Source: Mycobacterium lentiflavum
GTDB taxonomy: Bacteria > Actinomycetota > Actinomycetes > Mycobacteriales > Mycobacteriaceae
Assembly: GCF_022374895.2 (NCBI RefSeq)
Contig: NZ_CP092423.2
Location: 124,001 to 188,000, forward strand
Direction of reading: 5' to 3'
DNA length: 64,000 nucleotides
Shown: piece by piece, positions 50,606-60,079 of the stretch
How positions within the stretch are numbered: the first letter of the stretch is position 1
Layout of the letters: the number at the start of each line of letters is the position of its first letter
Program-made: the position numbers and the translations under genes
Notes under the pieces: model-generated
Told to the model about the DNA's origin: nothing
Databases searched by the model: none
Seen by the model: the letters and a program-made list of their open reading frames with translations, nothing else

Positions 50606-51955
50606 TTGAGAAAAATTCGACTGCCGATGCGTGTCTTGTCTTTGCGGACCATCGTCATCGTTGCGCAATTGGGCGTGATCGCTCTCGTCGTCACGCTGGG
50701 CGTATGGGTCTGGGTGGGCGTCACCAACGATCAATACAGCCAGCTCGACCGCCGCCTGGACTCGGTGAGCAGCCTCGGCGATATCAACACCTTGCTCAAC
50801 AGCGGCCACCAGAGCACTCCCGATCGGCCCATGCCGGACGGCAATCTGGTGCGCACTGCCCGCATCGGGGCCCTGACCGTGTCGGTGCCCAGCGACATCG
50901 TGTTGCCCAAACTCGCCAACGGCTACGCGAACACCACGATCAACGGCGTGCAGTACCGCGTCCGTACCTTCAACGCGGGTCCAGTATCGATTGCGCTCGC
51001 CGCGCCGCTGGCCGAGGCTCAGCATCGGATCAACGAATTGCACCTGCGGGTGTTGTTGATCTGTGCCGGTGTGATCACCGGCACCTTCCTGGTCGGCTGG
51101 GTGATCTCGTTGATCATGGTCAATCCCTTCGTGCTGCTGGCCCGGCAGGCCCGCGCCATCAATGCGCAGTCCAGCCCCGACGAGGTTCAGGTGCGCGGCG
51201 TGCGGGAGGCCGTCGAGATCGCCGAGGCGGTCGAGCAGATGCTGGACCGCATCGGCAACGAGCAGCAACGCACCAAGGCGGCGCTCGAGTCGGCTCGCGA
51301 CTTCGCCGCCGTCGCCTCGCACGAGCTGCGCACCCCGCTGACCGCGATGCGCACCAATCTCGAGGTGCTGTCCACCCTGGAACTCGCCGTCGAACAGCGC
51401 AATGAAGTCATCGGCGACGTCATCCGTACCCAGAGCCGCATCGAAGCGACGCTGACCGCGCTGGAAAGGCTGGCGCAGGGCGAGCTGACCACCGTCGACG
51501 ACTTCGTCCCGTTCGACATCACCGAACTTCTCGATCGCGCCGCGCACGACGCGCTGCGCATCTACCCCGACGTGGAGGTGTCGCTGGTACCGTCGCCCAC
51601 CGTATTGATGGTGGGATTGCCTACGGGCCTGCGGCTGGTGATCGACAATGCCATCGCCAACGCCGTCAAACACGGTGGTGCTTCGAAGATTCAACTCGCG
51701 GTGAGCAGTTCCGGTGAAGGCGTCGAAATCGCGGTCGACGACAACGGCACCGGCGTCCCCGAATCCGAACGCACCGCGGTATTCGCGCGCTTCTCCCGCG
51801 GGTCGACGGCATCGCGGTCGGGGTCCGGCCTGGGCCTGGCGCTGGTTGCGCAACAGGCAGAATTGCACGGCGGGAACGCATCCCTGCACGCTAGCCCGCT
51901 GGGCGGAACCCGGCTTCTGCTCAAGTTGGCAGGCGACGGCCGCGGCCCTGCGTGA
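50606..51955 (+). CDS. prrB: PrrB-like sensor histidine kinase (orphan)
   Basis: This encodes a 449-residue membrane kinase that follows mycobacterial PrrB closely. It has two membrane helices flanking a sensor domain (about 40-145), a HAMP linker, the His box in FAAVASHELRTPLTAMRTNLEVLSTLE, the N box in LRLVIDNAIANAVKHGGASK, and G boxes DDNGTGVPESER and GSGLGLALVAQQAELHGG. PrrB autophosphorylates and passes phosphate to the response regulator PrrA; no prrA is adjacent, so this copy is orphaned here. The TTG start has GGGAG upstream, and an in-frame ATG at 50627 is an alternative. Confidence 0.9.
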   Translation: MRKIRLPMRVLSLRTIVIVAQLGVIALVVTLGVWVWVGVTNDQYSQLDRRLDSVSSLGDINTLLNSGHQSTPDRPMPDGNLVRTARIGALTVSVPSDIVLPKLANGYANTTINGVQYRVRTFNAGPVSIALAAPLAEAQHRINELHLRVLLICAGVITGTFLVGWVISLIMVNPFVLLARQARAINAQSSPDEVQVRGVREAVEIAEAVEQMLDRIGNEQQRTKAALESARDFAAVASHELRTPLTAMRTNLEVLSTLELAVEQRNEVIGDVIRTQSRIEATLTALERLAQGELTTVDDFVPFDITELLDRAAHDALRIYPDVEVSLVPSPTVLMVGLPTGLRLVIDNAIANAVKHGGASKIQLAVSSSGEGVEIAVDDNGTGVPESERTAVFARFSRGSTASRSGSGLGLALVAQQAELHGGNASLHASPLGGTRLLLKLAGDGRGPA

Positions 51956-52055
51956 ATCAACTAACCGAAATATTGAGCACGCCAACAGGTTTAGCGCATC
52001 AGCGACCGGCAGCAGCAAGCGCGGGCGAGGCTGCGGGCTAGCGCCGAGCCTTTAC

Positions 52056-52069
52056 TTAGGGTACCCTAA
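52056..52069. promoter_or_regulatory. Palindromic operator upstream of the methyltransferase gene
   Basis: TTAGGGTACCCTAA is a perfect 14-bp palindrome 25 bp upstream of the ATG. The TTAGG/CCTAA ends recall DtxR/IdeR boxes, but the spacing is 5 bp too short for the 19-bp IdeR consensus, so the regulator is unknown. Confidence 0.5.
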
Positions 52070-52094
52070 CTTGAACGACGAGTTAGGAGGCGTG

Positions 52095-52691
52095 ATGTCG
52101 ACCTGGATGAATGCTCTGCTCCACAAGCGCCGCAACCAAGGCGCCGCTCCCTATCCCCATCAGGCGGCGTTCTTTCTCAACAATCCGGTCCGCCGGGCGC
52201 TGTCCAACCCCGCACGCAAGGTCGACAGCATAGGCCTCACCGGTTCCGAGCATGTGCTGGAAGTCGGGCCCGGCCCAGGTTTCTACAGCGTGCAGATCGC
52301 TCGTCGGCTCACCTATGGCCGGCTCGACCTGTTCGATCTTCAGCCCGAGATGCTGGACAAGGCGCGGCGGCAGCTTGAGAGTGCCGGGTTCCACGACGTC
52401 GGATTTACGACGGGTGAGGCGAGCGACGGATTTCCTTATCCCGACCACACTTTCGACGTCGCCTTCTTGGCGGCGGTGATCGGCGAGGTGCCCGACAAGC
52501 GGGCCTGCATCCGTTCCCTGGGCCGGGTGCTGAAGCCGGGAGGACAACTCGTGTTCGCCGAAGCGTTTCCCGACCCGGACCGGATGAGCGTCCGGGAGCT
52601 GCGCGATCTCGTCGAGCCCGAGAACTTCGAATTCGGGCAAGCGACCGGCAATCGATGGCACGACATCGTGCGCTTTCGCAGGGTGGCCTGA
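52095..52691 (+). CDS. SAM-dependent class I methyltransferase
   Basis: This encodes a 198-residue methyltransferase with the Rossmann-like SAM fold: motif I HVLEVGPGPGFYS, motif II LDLFDLQPEMLDKARRQLESAGF, FDVAFLAAVIGEVPDK in the strand-4 position, and LGRVLKPGGQLVFAEAFPDPDRMS. It belongs to the Methyltransf_11 type; the substrate is unknown. ATG 52095 has AGGAGG 4 nt upstream. The palindrome just upstream suggests repression by a small-molecule or metal-responsive regulator. Confidence 0.88.
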   Translation: MSTWMNALLHKRRNQGAAPYPHQAAFFLNNPVRRALSNPARKVDSIGLTGSEHVLEVGPGPGFYSVQIARRLTYGRLDLFDLQPEMLDKARRQLESAGFHDVGFTTGEASDGFPYPDHTFDVAFLAAVIGEVPDKRACIRSLGRVLKPGGQLVFAEAFPDPDRMSVRELRDLVEPENFEFGQATGNRWHDIVRFRRVA

Positions 52692-52722
52692 CATACCGCT
52701 GCTACTGTGCGACAACCGCATT

Positions 52723-52777
52723 GAGTGTGCGATTAGGACGGCTTACGTCGGCGTGTCGTCGCCCTGAATGCACACTC
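52723..52777 (-). repeat. 55-bp dispersed inverted-repeat element, copy B
   Basis: Its ends GAGTGTGC (52723-52730) and GCACACTC (52770-52777) are perfect inverted repeats. Read on the minus strand it aligns without gaps to copy A (46042-46096). It occupies the gap after the methyltransferase gene, where no gene is seen. Confidence 0.6.
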
Positions 52778-52796
52778 GACGAACGGGACCGAAGCG

Positions 52797-53174
52797 CTAC
52801 AGCGGGGCCTGGTCGGTCAGGTTGAGCATCAGGTAGGCGAGGCAGAACAAGAAGTTCAGCACCAGCAGAATCATCCCCGCGAACATCAGCGAGCGGGCGC
52901 CCTGCCGCTGGAGTTGCTTGCGTTTCGCATTGCGCTCGTCGCGCTTGATCCGGGTCGCGATGAGAGCGAAATTGACGTCCGTCATTTCTTCTTCGGAGAC
53001 CGGCATGCCCGCGAGCATCTGCTGCAGACGCACCGGACCGGTATCGACACCCACGTCCGCGAAAGACCGGCACATCCGCCGCGCCCGGCGCTGGCCGACG
53101 ATCTGATATCGCATATGCAACCGACGTGGTAGCTGCCCCTGTTCGTCACCACACGGATTCGACGCGGTCGTCAC
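52797..53174 (-). CDS. Small single-pass membrane protein (paralogue of 63773-64000)
   Basis: This encodes a 125-residue protein with a basic N-terminal half (RYQIVGQRRARRMC), an acidic joint (PVSEEEMTDVNFALIATRIKRDE) and one C-terminal membrane helix (SLMFAGMILLVLNFLFCLAYLML). I know no family for it. The C-terminal 70 residues are clearly related to the gene cut by the right edge of this window. The start may lie at the internal ATG giving MRYQIVGQ. The function is unknown. Confidence 0.6.
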   Translation of the reverse strand: MTTASNPCGDEQGQLPRRLHMRYQIVGQRRARRMCRSFADVGVDTGPVRLQQMLAGMPVSEEEMTDVNFALIATRIKRDERNAKRKQLQRQGARSLMFAGMILLVLNFLFCLAYLMLNLTDQAPL

Positions 53175-53223
53175 AAGCCGGAAGTCTAGACCCGTGGCGG
53201 CGCTTTCGGGGGGCGCTCGCCGA

Positions 53224-54594
53224 TTAAAGTGTCGACGCGAATTCGCCGGGTTCTCCTATGCCCCCGGTCATCCGATCGGATTCCGGTAGGTCGAGGTAGC
53301 GCTCGAGATTGCGGTGCATGTTGATCACCCGACGCTCCTCGCCGGAGAGCACCAGGTGGGTGAATCCGGGTTGGTGCAAGCCCCGCTGCAACCCGGGTAG
53401 CACGCGGATGTCCTGGGTGAGTACCAGGCCAGGTTCGGCTTCCCCGGCGTTCACCCGAACGTCTGTCGGCTTGTTGCGTGCGGCGCCCGGCGGCATCCGC
53501 GTCATCAAGAACATAACCAACTCACCTTGATCGGGGGTTGAGCCGGGATCGGGGCCGGGCCGCGAGCACATGATCGTCAGGTGGTCGGCGTTGGCCAGCA
53601 ACGTCATGTTCGGGAACACGTTGTACTGGTGTAGCCGGGTGATCCGGTCGGTGTCGGCCCAGTCCAGGTTCACTCCCCGGCTGGCCGCGAAACCCCGGGT
53701 GCGATCCGCGATCAGCTCCTGCACCGTCTGTCCGGGCCGGCGTTCGTCGGCGGGGAAGGGGGTGCCTTCGGCCGCGCCCATCAGCGCACCTTGGGTGTAT
53801 ACGTATGCGTCCCAAACTTCTTCGTCGCTCAAACTGCCGTCGAAGCGTGGGCTCGGCACGCCATAGGGTTGATCGGATTTACCCGTGTGCCCCCAGATCT
53901 GTTGGGGCGCATGGATGTCGTCGATGCAGCGCAGCAGTTCCGGGTGCAGGGTCTGGATGTGGTAGGTCTCGCTGTACCCGTCGGCGATCGTCTTCCAGTT
54001 TGCCTCGACGTCGACCGTGAGGGTGGCGTAGCAGCGGAAGTCTTCCAGATGACACCAGGCGATGTCGTCGGGTACCGCCTCTAGATACTCGATCAGCGGC
54101 ACCGCGTTGACGTCGAGATTGACGAAGACGAGGCCCGCCCAGCTGTCGACCTTGGCCGGAACCAGTGGGAAGTCGGACAGCTGCAGGGCGCCGAACCCCT
54201 TGCGGTTCGGCACCCGCTTGAGCGTGCCAGCCAGATCCCATGTCCAACCGTGATAGCCGCATTTGAGCTCGCGAAGCCCCGAACCCGAGCCGGTGCACAG
54301 CGAGTTGCCACGATGACGGCAGGCGTTCTGGAATGCCCGCAGCACGCCGTCGTCACCGCGGACGATCAGCACCCCGTAAGGGCCGCAGCGATATTCGAAG
54401 TAGTCGCCCGGTTCGGCGACGTGGTCGACCATGCAGGCGACCTGCCATACCTTCGGCCACATGCGCTCGATCTCGAGCTGTGCGAATGCCGGCGAGTAGT
54501 AGCGCTGCGCCGGCACCAACGTCGGGCTGTCGGGCGGGCTGCCGATCGCATCCTCGTCCCGGGTGCGTGCCGGATTGCCGGCAGCCGCGGTCAC
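53224..54594 (-). CDS. Rieske aromatic-ring-hydroxylating dioxygenase, alpha subunit
   Basis: This encodes a 456-residue non-haem iron oxygenase. The Rieske cluster has CRHRGNSLC and CGYHGWTWD (CxH, then CxxH), and the mononuclear iron site is in DGYSETYHIQTLHPE with a later Asp. It adds oxygen to an aromatic or steroid-like substrate using electrons from a reductase not found nearby. I chose GTG 54594, 11 bp after the amidohydrolase stop, with AGGGA upstream. The two genes probably form one operon, so the oxygenase and deacylase may act on the same compound. Confidence 0.92.
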   Translation of the reverse strand: MTAAAGNPARTRDEDAIGSPPDSPTLVPAQRYYSPAFAQLEIERMWPKVWQVACMVDHVAEPGDYFEYRCGPYGVLIVRGDDGVLRAFQNACRHRGNSLCTGSGSGLRELKCGYHGWTWDLAGTLKRVPNRKGFGALQLSDFPLVPAKVDSWAGLVFVNLDVNAVPLIEYLEAVPDDIAWCHLEDFRCYATLTVDVEANWKTIADGYSETYHIQTLHPELLRCIDDIHAPQQIWGHTGKSDQPYGVPSPRFDGSLSDEEVWDAYVYTQGALMGAAEGTPFPADERRPGQTVQELIADRTRGFAASRGVNLDWADTDRITRLHQYNVFPNMTLLANADHLTIMCSRPGPDPGSTPDQGELVMFLMTRMPPGAARNKPTDVRVNAGEAEPGLVLTQDIRVLPGLQRGLHQPGFTHLVLSGEERRVINMHRNLERYLDLPESDRMTGGIGEPGEFASTL

Positions 54595-54605
54595 TGACCG
54601 TGTCC

Positions 54606-56378
<1,773 letters not shown>

Positions 56379-56471
56379 GAGTGTCCTCCGAGTCTGTTCG
56401 GGGTCGCCATGGGGCTGGCTGGCCGGAGATGGTGGACACGAGACCGGGGGACGCCCGGCCTCGGCCGCCCA

Positions 56472-56494
56472 TTACGCTACGCCTCGGAGCGTAA
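56472..56494. promoter_or_regulatory. Candidate operator upstream of the amidohydrolase/oxygenase operon
   Basis: TTACGCT (56472-56478) and AGCGTAA (56488-56494) form a perfect 7-bp inverted repeat with a 9-bp spacer, 94 bp upstream of the amidohydrolase start. The rest of the 282-bp divergent gap (56379-56660) shows no gene. Confidence 0.45.
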
Positions 56495-56660
56495 ATAGTG
56501 AAGGTCTTCGCAACGGTTGAACGAAATCTTCCGCCGAGTCGTCGTCGGATTGTGCGCGTCGGGAGCCCCCCAGAGTTGCGCACCCCAACAGCCCCTGGAT
56601 TGAATTGCCTTCAGCGACTTAGTTCCACGCTGCGCGGCAGACCGGAAAGGACGGTGGGCC

Positions 56661-57791
56661 ATGGAGCCCGCTGATCGCGATCAGGAGCCGGAGAATCGGC
56701 CCGCCGAACCACAACCCAGCCAACGGCGCTCCGCCGCACTCACCCGCCGCGGCGCGTTGTTGGGGATGGGAGCGGTGGCCGGCGTCGCCGCCGTGGACGT
56801 CGGCGGATTCGCCTATGCGGGCGGGTGGCTCGGTTTTTCAGCGCCCGACGCGCTGACCCCGCCGCGCTTCGCCGATCGGTTCGAACAAGTCTTCGGCCGC
56901 CATGACGGGTTCCGGCGAAACCACGCCAAAGGGCTGAGCGCGACGGGGTCGTTTGCGAGCAACGGGGCGGGCGCGGCCGTCTGCCGGGGGACGGTCTTCC
57001 GGGCCGGAAACGTGCCGCTGATCGGTCGATTCTCGCTGGGCGGCGGGCTGCCCGACCAGAGCGACAAGCCAGACACGGTCCGTGGTCTCGGGCTGATGTT
57101 CCAGGTGCCCAACGGCCAGCAGTGGCGCACCGCGATGGTGAATTTCCCCGTGTTCACCGACCGCACGCCGGAAGGTTTTTACGAGCGGTTGCTCGCGTCC
57201 AAACCCGTTCCCGCGACGGGCAAGCCCGATCCCCAAAAGATGGCCGCGTTCCTCGATCGGCATCCCGAGACCGTTGCGGCGCTGAAGATCATCAAGCAGA
57301 CGCCCCCCAGCGTGGGGTTCGCGGACAGCGCGTTTCACGGTCTGAACGCGTTTTACTTCACCAACAGTGCCGGAGTGACCGTCCCGGTGCGCTGGTCGGC
57401 GGTTGCGCAGCAGGCCGCCCCGCCGGCTTCGTCCGGCAAGGATTACTTGTTCGACGACCTCATCCGCGCGGTCGCGCAGCGGCCGCTGACATGGAATCTC
57501 GTTCTCACGATCGGTGAACCGGGCGACCCGACTAGCGACGCCACCAAACCCTGGCCGCAGTCGCGGCGGTCGATCGACACCGGCACCATCACCATCGACG
57601 CGGTGCAGACGGAGGAGGCCGGCAACGCCCGCGACATCAATTTCGATCCGACGGTGCTGCCCGACGGCATCGCGGTGTCCGACGATCCGTTGCTGGCTGC
57701 CCGGTCGGCCGTTTACGCGCGCTCGTTCACTCGACGTGCCGAGGAACCAAAGTCGCCCAGCGAGGTCAATGTCGGCCAGGTGCGGTCATGA
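56661..57791 (+). CDS. Catalase-related peroxidase, Tat-exported (SrpA-like)
   Basis: This encodes a 376-residue haem protein. A twin-arginine signal (LTRRGALLGMGAVAGVAAV) directs it across the membrane, folded with its haem. The catalase-like core has the distal His in RNHAKGLSATGSF, an NYA-region equivalent, and the proximal ARSAVYARSFTRR whose Tyr is the haem ligand. It lacks the C-terminal domain of true catalases, and related SrpA proteins act as peroxidases. It overlaps the cytochrome b561 gene by 4 bp, which likely supplies electrons. ATG 56661 follows GGAAAGGACGG. Confidence 0.88.
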   Translation: MEPADRDQEPENRPAEPQPSQRRSAALTRRGALLGMGAVAGVAAVDVGGFAYAGGWLGFSAPDALTPPRFADRFEQVFGRHDGFRRNHAKGLSATGSFASNGAGAAVCRGTVFRAGNVPLIGRFSLGGGLPDQSDKPDTVRGLGLMFQVPNGQQWRTAMVNFPVFTDRTPEGFYERLLASKPVPATGKPDPQKMAAFLDRHPETVAALKIIKQTPPSVGFADSAFHGLNAFYFTNSAGVTVPVRWSAVAQQAAPPASSGKDYLFDDLIRAVAQRPLTWNLVLTIGEPGDPTSDATKPWPQSRRSIDTGTITIDAVQTEEAGNARDINFDPTVLPDGIAVSDDPLLAARSAVYARSFTRRAEEPKSPSEVNVGQVRS

Positions 57792-58384
57792 CCGAAGAAA
57801 CGGTCGAAACAGCCAGCACGGCGGCACGTTTCACGATCCCGTCCCGGATCCTGCATTGGGTGATGGCGCCAATGGTCATCGTGCAGTTGCTCATTGGCGT
57901 GACGATGATCGCTTCGCTGAGCTACTACCCGCTGCTGCTGGCCATTCACCGGCCATTGGGTGTGGCCATCCTGATCTTCGCGGTGGTGCGGCTGGCGAAC
58001 CGGCTCACGCACCGCCCGCCAGCGTTTTTGGCGACGATGAGCCGCGCCGAGCGCAGGATCGCGACGTGGTCGGAGTACGCGCTCTACGCGTTGCTTCTAG
58101 TACAACCGCTGATCGGATGGGCCACACTCTCGGCGGCGAGACTCCCGGTCACGATGGTAGGGCCGATCCGCCTGCCCGGCATCGCACCGCAGAACCTCGA
58201 TCTGTACGCGGTGCTACGCGAATGCCATGGGGTATTCGCCTTCCTGCTGTTCGCCGCGTTTACCGCCCACATGTGCGCGGTGCTGTTTCACACCCTGGTG
58301 TTGCGGGACGGTCTGCTCGATCGAATGGCACTGTGGCCCAGCAGGTTCCGTGCTGCGGGGGTAGACAGTCGAACCGGTTCCTGA
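57788..58384 (+). CDS. Cytochrome b561-type membrane protein
   Basis: This encodes a 198-residue di-haem membrane protein with four helices: PSRILHWVMAPMVIVQLLIGVTM, LLLAIHRPLGVAILIFAVVRL, YALYALLLVQPLIGWATL and HGVFAFLLFAAFTAHMCAVLFH. The conserved histidines in these helices would bind two b haems. It probably carries electrons from the quinone pool to the overlapping peroxidase outside the membrane. Confidence 0.88.
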   Translation: MTEETVETASTAARFTIPSRILHWVMAPMVIVQLLIGVTMIASLSYYPLLLAIHRPLGVAILIFAVVRLANRLTHRPPAFLATMSRAERRIATWSEYALYALLLVQPLIGWATLSAARLPVTMVGPIRLPGIAPQNLDLYAVLRECHGVFAFLLFAAFTAHMCAVLFHTLVLRDGLLDRMALWPSRFRAAGVDSRTGS

Positions 58385-58431
58385 GTCGAGGCGTGTCATG
58401 GCCGCACGATTCCTGGTAGCCGGCGGGATAG

Positions 58432-59160
58432 CTAATGGCCGGCCCGGCTGTTGACCGCGCTGTCGAAGGTGACCCGAACGGTGTCGGCGCGCAACCACCG
58501 CTGCGTGATCGAGACCGGCCGTAACGTGCCCTCGTCAACGTTGAGGCTTTCGATGTACCACCCCAGGCTGGACTGTGGCGCGTCGAGTTGGTCGGCGACT
58601 TCGCCTTCGAATATCTCAGTGCTGGCGTGTACCCACGCCCGTCGCGGCGACAGGCCCGCGTTGGTAAGGACTTCGTGTAGTGAGTCGTTGGCACGCATCG
58701 CCAGTGCGAGGTCGGGAACCAATGTGGCGGGCACCCATTCGATCCCCCACGCCGCGGGCAAGTCGTTGACGTAGGACAACCGCACCAGGCGATGACATGG
58801 ATCCGAGGGCAGCTGTTGCAGTTTGGCGGCGATCTCCGCGGGGGGCAGCTGCTGGATGCAGCTGCGTACGACGCTTCGCGGAGACGCGCCGGCCGCGCGC
58901 ACCGTGGCGCTCCACGAAGGCGCGCGTTCCGCATCGATCGGATAGTCGATGCGGTGAGTCGCGAAGCTTCCGGCTCCACGCACCCGGCGGATCACATTGC
59001 GGGCGGTCAGATACTGCAGCGCGGCACGCGCGGTCGAGCGGGCGACGGTGAAACGCTGGGCCACCTCGTTTTCGCTCGGGACCCGCTGCCCGTCGTTGAA
59101 TTCACGGATCTCTGCTTCCAAGATTCGGGCGATCGAGCGGTACTTCGGGTCGGCGACCAC
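58432..59160 (-). CDS. GntR-family regulator with UTRA domain (PhnF-like)
   Basis: This encodes a 242-residue regulator: winged HTH (DPKYRSIARILEAEIREFNDGQRVPSENEVAQRFTVARSTARAALQYL) and a UTRA effector domain (HRLVRLSYVNDLPAAWGIEWVPATLVPDL to the end). PhnF regulators of this type repress phosphonate genes in response to ligand. I used GTG 59160, with minus-strand TAGGGT 5 nt upstream; an ATG at 59211 is in frame. It is divergent from the phosphonate-type operon, with a 16-bp inverted repeat between. Confidence 0.9.
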   Translation of the reverse strand: MVADPKYRSIARILEAEIREFNDGQRVPSENEVAQRFTVARSTARAALQYLTARNVIRRVRGAGSFATHRIDYPIDAERAPSWSATVRAAGASPRSVVRSCIQQLPPAEIAAKLQQLPSDPCHRLVRLSYVNDLPAAWGIEWVPATLVPDLALAMRANDSLHEVLTNAGLSPRRAWVHASTEIFEGEVADQLDAPQSSLGWYIESLNVDEGTLRPVSITQRWLRADTVRVTFDSAVNSRAGH

Positions 59161-59216
59161 AGCGCACCCTAACGCCGCGCCGATTCCCCCGCTTTGCCAG
59201 AGACCTGCCATCGTCG

Positions 59217-59232
59217 AGTTGTTCGGACAACT
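59217..59232. promoter_or_regulatory. Candidate operator between the GntR gene and the phosphonate-type operon
   Basis: AGTTGT and ACAACT form a perfect inverted repeat with a 4-bp spacer. It is placed to control either direction of the 226-bp divergent gap, where no gene is seen. Confidence 0.5.
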
Positions 59233-59386
59233 GCGACGAAATCGGCTGTCAACGTTCACCTTTCGTACACCTTCGCGAAGCCGTCGCGCCAGGGCTCAGC
59301 CAGACGGTTTCAGCAACGCTCGGTGCGGCGCTCACATGCCCGGCGCCGACCTACGTGCCCAACGCTGGCGCTCAGAGGAGACGGAC

Positions 59387-60079
59387 ATGATCAGATTGGC
59401 CTGCCTGGACATGGCGGGCACCACAGTGCTCGACGACGGCGCGGTCGCCGATGCGTTTGACGCGTCTCTGTCGTCGTCAGGATTGTCTACCGGCAGCCCC
59501 GACTATCAGGCGGCCGTCCGCTACGTCCACGAGACGATGGGACAGTCGAAGATCGAGGTGTTTCGGGCCATCTTCGATGGCGACATGCAGCGCGCGGAAG
59601 CGGCCAACGCCGCGTTCGAAACGGCCTACGTCGAAGCCATCCGGAGCAACCGGGTGGCGCCCGTTGCGCAGGCCGCCGAGACCATCGAAAAGCTCCGCGG
59701 ATCGGGCTGCGCCGTGGTGCTTACCACGGGCTTTGCCCCGACCACTCGCGACCACATCATCGCGACCCTAGGGTGGGGCGACTTGATCACACATGCGTTG
59801 TCACCCGCGGATGCCGGCCGCGGACGACCCTATCCCGACATGATCCTTACGGCTTTGCTGCGCACCGGAACCGAGGCCGTCGACCAGATCGCCGTCGCCG
59901 GCGATACCACTAACGACCTGTGGGCCGGTTCGCGAGCCGGAGCGGCGATCGTGGCCGGCGTGCGGACCGGGGCACACGATGACGCCGACTTCGCGTCCGT
60001 GCCACACACCCACGTGCTCGACTCGGTCGCCGACCTGGTCGCCTGCATCGACACGCATAACCAGGCGGTGTCGCGATGA
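59387..60079 (+). CDS. Phosphonatase-like HAD-superfamily hydrolase (PhnX-like)
   Basis: This encodes a 230-residue HAD enzyme. Motif I is LDMAGTTVLDDG (Asp8), motif II VVLTTGFAPTTRD and motif IV VAGDTTNDLWAGSRAGA. The MAGTT core resembles phosphonoacetaldehyde hydrolase (WAGTT) rather than common HAD phosphatases, and it fits the PhnX-like group of phosphonate clusters. It may release phosphate from a phosphonate or a phosphorylated breakdown product. The start has AGAGGAG 6 nt upstream. The stop overlaps the transporter gene by 4 bp. Confidence 0.86.
   Translation: MIRLACLDMAGTTVLDDGAVADAFDASLSSSGLSTGSPDYQAAVRYVHETMGQSKIEVFRAIFDGDMQRAEAANAAFETAYVEAIRSNRVAPVAQAAETIEKLRGSGCAVVLTTGFAPTTRDHIIATLGWGDLITHALSPADAGRGRPYPDMILTALLRTGTEAVDQIAVAGDTTNDLWAGSRAGAAIVAGVRTGAHDDADFASVPHTHVLDSVADLVACIDTHNQAVSR

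Noticed and set aside
52056..52069. IdeR iron box
   Set aside because: The 14-bp site lacks the 19-bp spacing of the known IdeR consensus.
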